Shown here one piece after another: positions 61,291 to 64,000 of a stretch of 64,000 nucleotides of DNA. The notes beneath the pieces were generated by a model that did not search any database, was not told where the DNA came from, and saw nothing but the letters and a program-made list of their open reading frames with translations. The translations under genes and the position numbers were made by a program. Position 1 is the stretch's first letter. Each line of letters opens with the position of its first letter. This stretch comes from PMG-095 sp037200885 (GTDB lineage: Bacteria; Myxococcota_A; Polyangia; Polyangiales; Polyangiaceae), in contig JBBCIN010000001.1 in the NCBI GenBank assembly GCA_037200885.1, positions 2,170,001 to 2,234,000 of the forward strand, in the 5' to 3' direction.

Positions 61291-62091
61291 GTGCCGGATG
61301 CACACTCGCCGAGGCGCTCGTTTCGCCTCCACCCCTCGCTCTGTGCCGCGGCTCCCGTTGTGTTCCGGCGTTCCGTTGGCTTCGCACCGAACGCGGACCT
61401 TTGGACGCTGCTTGCGTTCCATTGTCGGGCCGCCCGACTGCCGAAAGAGCGCCGCCGTTACTCGTTCGAGGCCGATGTGCCTTGCGTCACCGTCCCGTAC
61501 GAGCCGGGGGCAGTGCTCGCGATTCTGGGGGAGGAGCGCGTCAGGCCGGGAAAACACGACCGGGGCGACTATTCGGGAAACGCATGGCGGGGCTTCGGAG
61601 CAGCTCGGAATCGCCTGAATGAGGTTGACGCCCGTTTCCCGGTCACTGTTCGCGGCGGACGGAAGCGCAAGGACTTCAGCGGATCGCTGATCTGCCAAGA
61701 GCGCGAGGTCGGCGAGGTCGTACTGCGGTGCTGCGCGCCGCCGGGCGTCGGGTATTTCGTACTGGTCCCTGAACACGCCTTCGAACATCGACCGCATCTG
61801 GGTGAGGCCGCGACTGCGGCGCTCCTGCGCCTCTTGTACTTTCATCGAGGTAGCAAGGGCAAAGAGAAGGGCGCGAAACTGCAGCACCGCTGGGCGCTCG
61901 AGGTGACCGCAGACTCGCTCCGCGAAACTGGGTTGATCGATTGTGCGCCGGGTCGCGTGTCGGAAACTTTCCGCCGCTTGAAGACCGCGCTTGCTGAACT
62001 CGAACTTGCTAAGGTGCTGAAGCTCAAGGTCTTGCCGGGCGGTTTACGCCTTGAGCTCTCGCGGGACTTCTTTCACTGCGAGGAAGAGTGA
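61291..62091 (+). CDS. Unknown protein, possible replication initiator
   Basis: About 266 residues from GTG 61291, two bases after the previous stop. A mixed N-terminal part (SFEADVPCVTVPYEPGAVLA) precedes a C-terminal segment that could be a winged helix (WALEVTADSLRETGLIDCAP, RVSETFRRLKTALAELELAK, VLKLKVLPGGLRLEL). Its place right after the RecA-fold ATPase suggests a replication function, but I do not recognise the family. Confidence 0.55.
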   Translation: MPDAHSPRRSFRLHPSLCAAAPVVFRRSVGFAPNADLWTLLAFHCRAARLPKERRRYSFEADVPCVTVPYEPGAVLAILGEERVRPGKHDRGDYSGNAWRGFGAARNRLNEVDARFPVTVRGGRKRKDFSGSLICQEREVGEVVLRCCAPPGVGYFVLVPEHAFEHRPHLGEAATAALLRLLYFHRGSKGKEKGAKLQHRWALEVTADSLRETGLIDCAPGRVSETFRRLKTALAELELAKVLKLKVLPGGLRLELSRDFFHCEEE

Positions 62092-62199
62092 TGCTGCCCT
62101 TCGGCTTGCCGCGCTTCTCCCTTCGTTGCGTCGTGGGTTTCCCGTCGTCGCGTCGTACGTCCCGTGCGCGAACGGCCTCGAATTCGGCTCCCGTTCTCC

Positions 62200-62480
62200 T
62201 CGCAGGCTCGTATAAAGCTCTAAGAGCTAGAAATGTAACGAACGAAGAAGAGCTGCGCGAAGTCGGAGAAGAGGGTAGCGATTCAATTCTCGCCCGGGCT
62301 CGCGAAGCGCAGCGGAGCGAGCACGCACCTCGCAGAGCGGAGCGGAGCGAGGTGGTCACCCTACTCGACGTAGGGAGACGCGCCCCTCGCCCCGGCGCTC
62401 CGCCGGCTTGCTCGGCGCTATCGCGCCTCCCTGCGCGTCGTCGACCGGGGCGCGCGATGCCGTGGGCATCGCGTGCGAGA
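62200..62480. other. Hairpin-rich non-coding segment (candidate origin)
   Basis: It holds the perfect palindrome AGCTCTAAGAGCT (62216-62228), hairpin CCCTAC-TCGAC-GTAGGG (62359-62375) and hairpin GCGATGCC-GTG-GGCATCGC (62454-62472). Direct GAGCGGAGCGAG-type repeats lie around 62310-62350. The 62092-62819 interval otherwise has only weak open frames. Such clusters are seen at replication or transfer origins. Confidence 0.35.
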
Positions 62481-62819
62481 GAGAGCGATCGAGATTGATG
62501 ACCGGGAGAGATGTAGGGATCTCGCTCCCCGTGAAGCGTGGAAGGACCGCTGCCGCCGCATCCAAGAAGTGTTGGCGACTCGAACGGCAGGCGCAGCTTG
62601 GTAGACGCGCCGAGCACGGCGGACCTATATCGCTCGTTCGAGCCAGAACATGTGCAGCAAGGTGTCCCCGGGGCAGAGTGCGTGTGCGCCGGAGGCGTTC
62701 CTGCACCCCCCACTGTGGATCTTTTCTCGCACGCGGGGCTCGAGGACACCATGTCTGGGCCACGTTCGGTGCAGCGAGTTTTTTAGCCCCCCAAACCCCA
62801 AGGCGTTTCAGAGGTAGTC

Positions 62820-63209
62820 GTGGAAAGTGACTGGAAACCGGGCAAAAAAGATTGCAACTTCGAAGATCACTATGAGTTCTTCCGGAAGGCTTGCGTTGCC
62901 GTGGCGGGCGTTCTGCTACCGCCGACCGTGTTCCGCATGATCGAAGAGCGTATCCCCGGGGCCCGTCCAGGTGACATGGCGGCGGGGAAGATCGTGCCGA
63001 CCTTCATTCAGATGTCCGGCTCTTACGCGGTAGTGAAGGTCTACGTCGAAGGAACGGTCGGCTCGCAGATGCTGCACCTGGATTTGCTGACCCGCGAAGA
63101 CAAGGTGCAGATCGCAGACGCGCTCAAGCTCGTCGCTGGCTGGCAGCGTGACGCAAGCGAGCGCGCCGAGCAGCTGAATGACCCCGAGCCCAGCAAGCGG
63201 GCGAAGTGA
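62820..63209 (+). CDS. Hypothetical mobile-element protein
   Basis: 129 residues from GTG 62820. FEDHYEFFRKACVAVAGVLL, KIVPTFIQMSGSYAVVKVYV and HLDLLTREDKVQIADALKLV suggest a small mixed alpha/beta protein with a charged tail. Its stop overlaps the GTG start of the serine recombinase. The family is not recognised. Confidence 0.55.
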   Translation: MESDWKPGKKDCNFEDHYEFFRKACVAVAGVLLPPTVFRMIEERIPGARPGDMAAGKIVPTFIQMSGSYAVVKVYVEGTVGSQMLHLDLLTREDKVQIADALKLVAGWQRDASERAEQLNDPEPSKRAK

Positions 63210-64000
63210 GCGCAGGAGGGGCCATCCTGGCGCAGCAACCACCATGGATGGGCCGGAGCAACGAGGCGTTCGCAATCATCCGAGTGTCATCGACCAAACA
63301 AGCGAGCGGTACTTCGCCTGAAGCGCAACGTGAAGGGCTGCTGACCTACGCCGCGCGGTGCGGACTGAACGTCGTGCGCGTGTGGGTCATTCACGAGTCG
63401 GGCAAAGACTCCGAGCTTCGGGTCAAGTTCCACGAGATGCTCGAGGTATCCACCAAGCAGGACGTACCGCACCTGCTTTTTTGGCAAATGGACCGCATCG
63501 CCCGGAACCTCACCGACTACGAGGTGGTGGAGAAGCGTGTCCGCTCGGCCCAAAATGTCCTGCACATCGCGGCGGAGAGCCGCGTGCTCCACCAAGCCAG
63601 CGCGGAGAGCGAGTGGACGGTCCAAGATCTCGGCGCGTTGACCTCGAAGTCCTATAGCCGCGACCAACGGCGCCGCGCTCGCGAGTCGATGCGCCACAAA
63701 GCCGACAGCGGCTGGTACCCGGGCCGCCCCAAGTTCCTCTACCGGAACGAGAAGAGCGTGGGCCCTGACGGTCAGGTGCGCGACCGCGGCGGTACGATCG
63801 TCCTCACCGATTGGGGGCGCGTGCTCGGACGCCGCATGCTCGAACTGCGCTTGCAGGGAATGTCGCTCGCGTCGATCGCGGAGCGCGCGATCGAGGAAGA
63901 ACTCGTCCCCGTCCAACATCAAACGCGCTTTCGCGGCCGCGCAGCTCGCGTCGAGCACATCCTGAAGTCGCGCTTCTACCTCGGCGAATTCGAATGGGCG
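63206..64000 (+). CDS. Serine recombinase/resolvase (runs off the right end)
   Basis: Starts at GTG 63206 overlapping the previous stop (GTGA), or at ATG 63248. The resolvase N-terminal domain has AIIRVSSTKQASGTSPEAQ with the nucleophile Ser, and LLFWQMDRIARNLTDYEVVE. The start of the Recombinase domain follows (GWYPGRPKFLYRNEKSVGPD, LRLQGMSLASIAERAIEEE). This is the large serine integrase layout. The gene is cut by the window edge at about 265 residues. Confidence 0.85.
   Translation, partial: MSAGGAILAQQPPWMGRSNEAFAIIRVSSTKQASGTSPEAQREGLLTYAARCGLNVVRVWVIHESGKDSELRVKFHEMLEVSTKQDVPHLLFWQMDRIARNLTDYEVVEKRVRSAQNVLHIAAESRVLHQASAESEWTVQDLGALTSKSYSRDQRRRARESMRHKADSGWYPGRPKFLYRNEKSVGPDGQVRDRGGTIVLTDWGRVLGRRMLELRLQGMSLASIAERAIEEELVPVQHQTRFRGRAARVEHILKSRFYLGEFEWA

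Noticed and set aside
62088..62498. 136-residue plus-strand frame after the possible replication initiator
   Set aside because: Low-complexity Arg/Ala/Ser composition and overlap with the hairpin cluster make it unlikely to be coding.

Overview
The window is high-GC bacterial DNA that most resembles a large-genome myxobacterium (Myxococcota, probably Polyangiales-like). The pointers are a protein of the myxobacterial DUF2378/TIGR02265 type, several lipoproteins with Gly-Thr/Gly-Ala-rich low-complexity linkers, a Cys-rich surface lipoprotein, and a Cys-rich ECF sigma-factor tail. The assignment rests on recognised families, not on a database search.

Left part (1-26.3 kb) mixes intact metabolic and regulatory genes with many gene remnants. 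Intact genes include ArsR/SDR, LysR, three surface lipoproteins, a free-Met-sulfoxide reductase, a DnaJ/TerB membrane protein, leuA behind a structured leader, an M20 peptidase, TetR/SDR with a double operator, a second SDR beside a frameshifted HxlR regulator, DUF2378, a YeiH-type transporter, an EmrAB-type efflux pair with TetR, and an ABC-F ATPase. Remnants include a STAND/NB-ARC ATPase, an aromatic hydroxylase, an alpha/beta hydrolase, RCC1/sirtuin pieces, SnoaL, an ECF sigma factor, an alkylsulfatase and a PEBP lipoprotein. A separate ~47-50 bp dispersed repeat occurs four times between 0.5 and 8.7 kb.

Centre (26.47-44.89 kb) is the most striking part: thirteen copies of one ~63 bp intergenic repeat, all in the same orientation, partition 18 kb into twelve gene cassettes of about 0.4-3.7 kb. 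The repeat is a hairpin (arms AAAAGCCAA/TTGGCTTTT) followed by a conserved tail ending GAGTTTAGAACCGC. Cassette contents are typical of integron-like arrays: two near-identical VapBC modules, three small-ORF/nucleotidyltransferase modules in different states of decay, a DUF3658-like protein, a hydrolase, a TetR/flavin monooxygenase pair, small membrane and lipoproteins, a caspase-like protease fused to a membrane segment, and a nitrilase with a winged-helix partner. The repeats do not match the attC consensus and no integron integrase is visible in the window.

45.15-50.70 kb is an IS66-family element (tnpA, tnpB, tnpC, near-perfect 24 bp inverted repeats, 8 bp target duplication ACTGCGCA). 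Its tnpC is split by a complete IS21-family element (istA, istB, 7 bp target duplication TCGTGAC).

Right part (50.7-64 kb) looks like a defence and mobile-element region. It has a 31-residue membrane peptide, a frameshifted Ser/Thr kinase, an orphan DNA methyltransferase, and a five-gene minus-strand cluster: a Dam-like methylase, a PD-(D/E)XK restriction enzyme and three associated genes. Two of those overlap across a 9-bp tandem repeat that is read in two frames. The last 6 kb looks like an integrative element: XRE regulator, broken tyrosine recombinase, RecA-fold ATPase, unknown genes, a hairpin-rich non-coding stretch, and a serine recombinase running off the right end.
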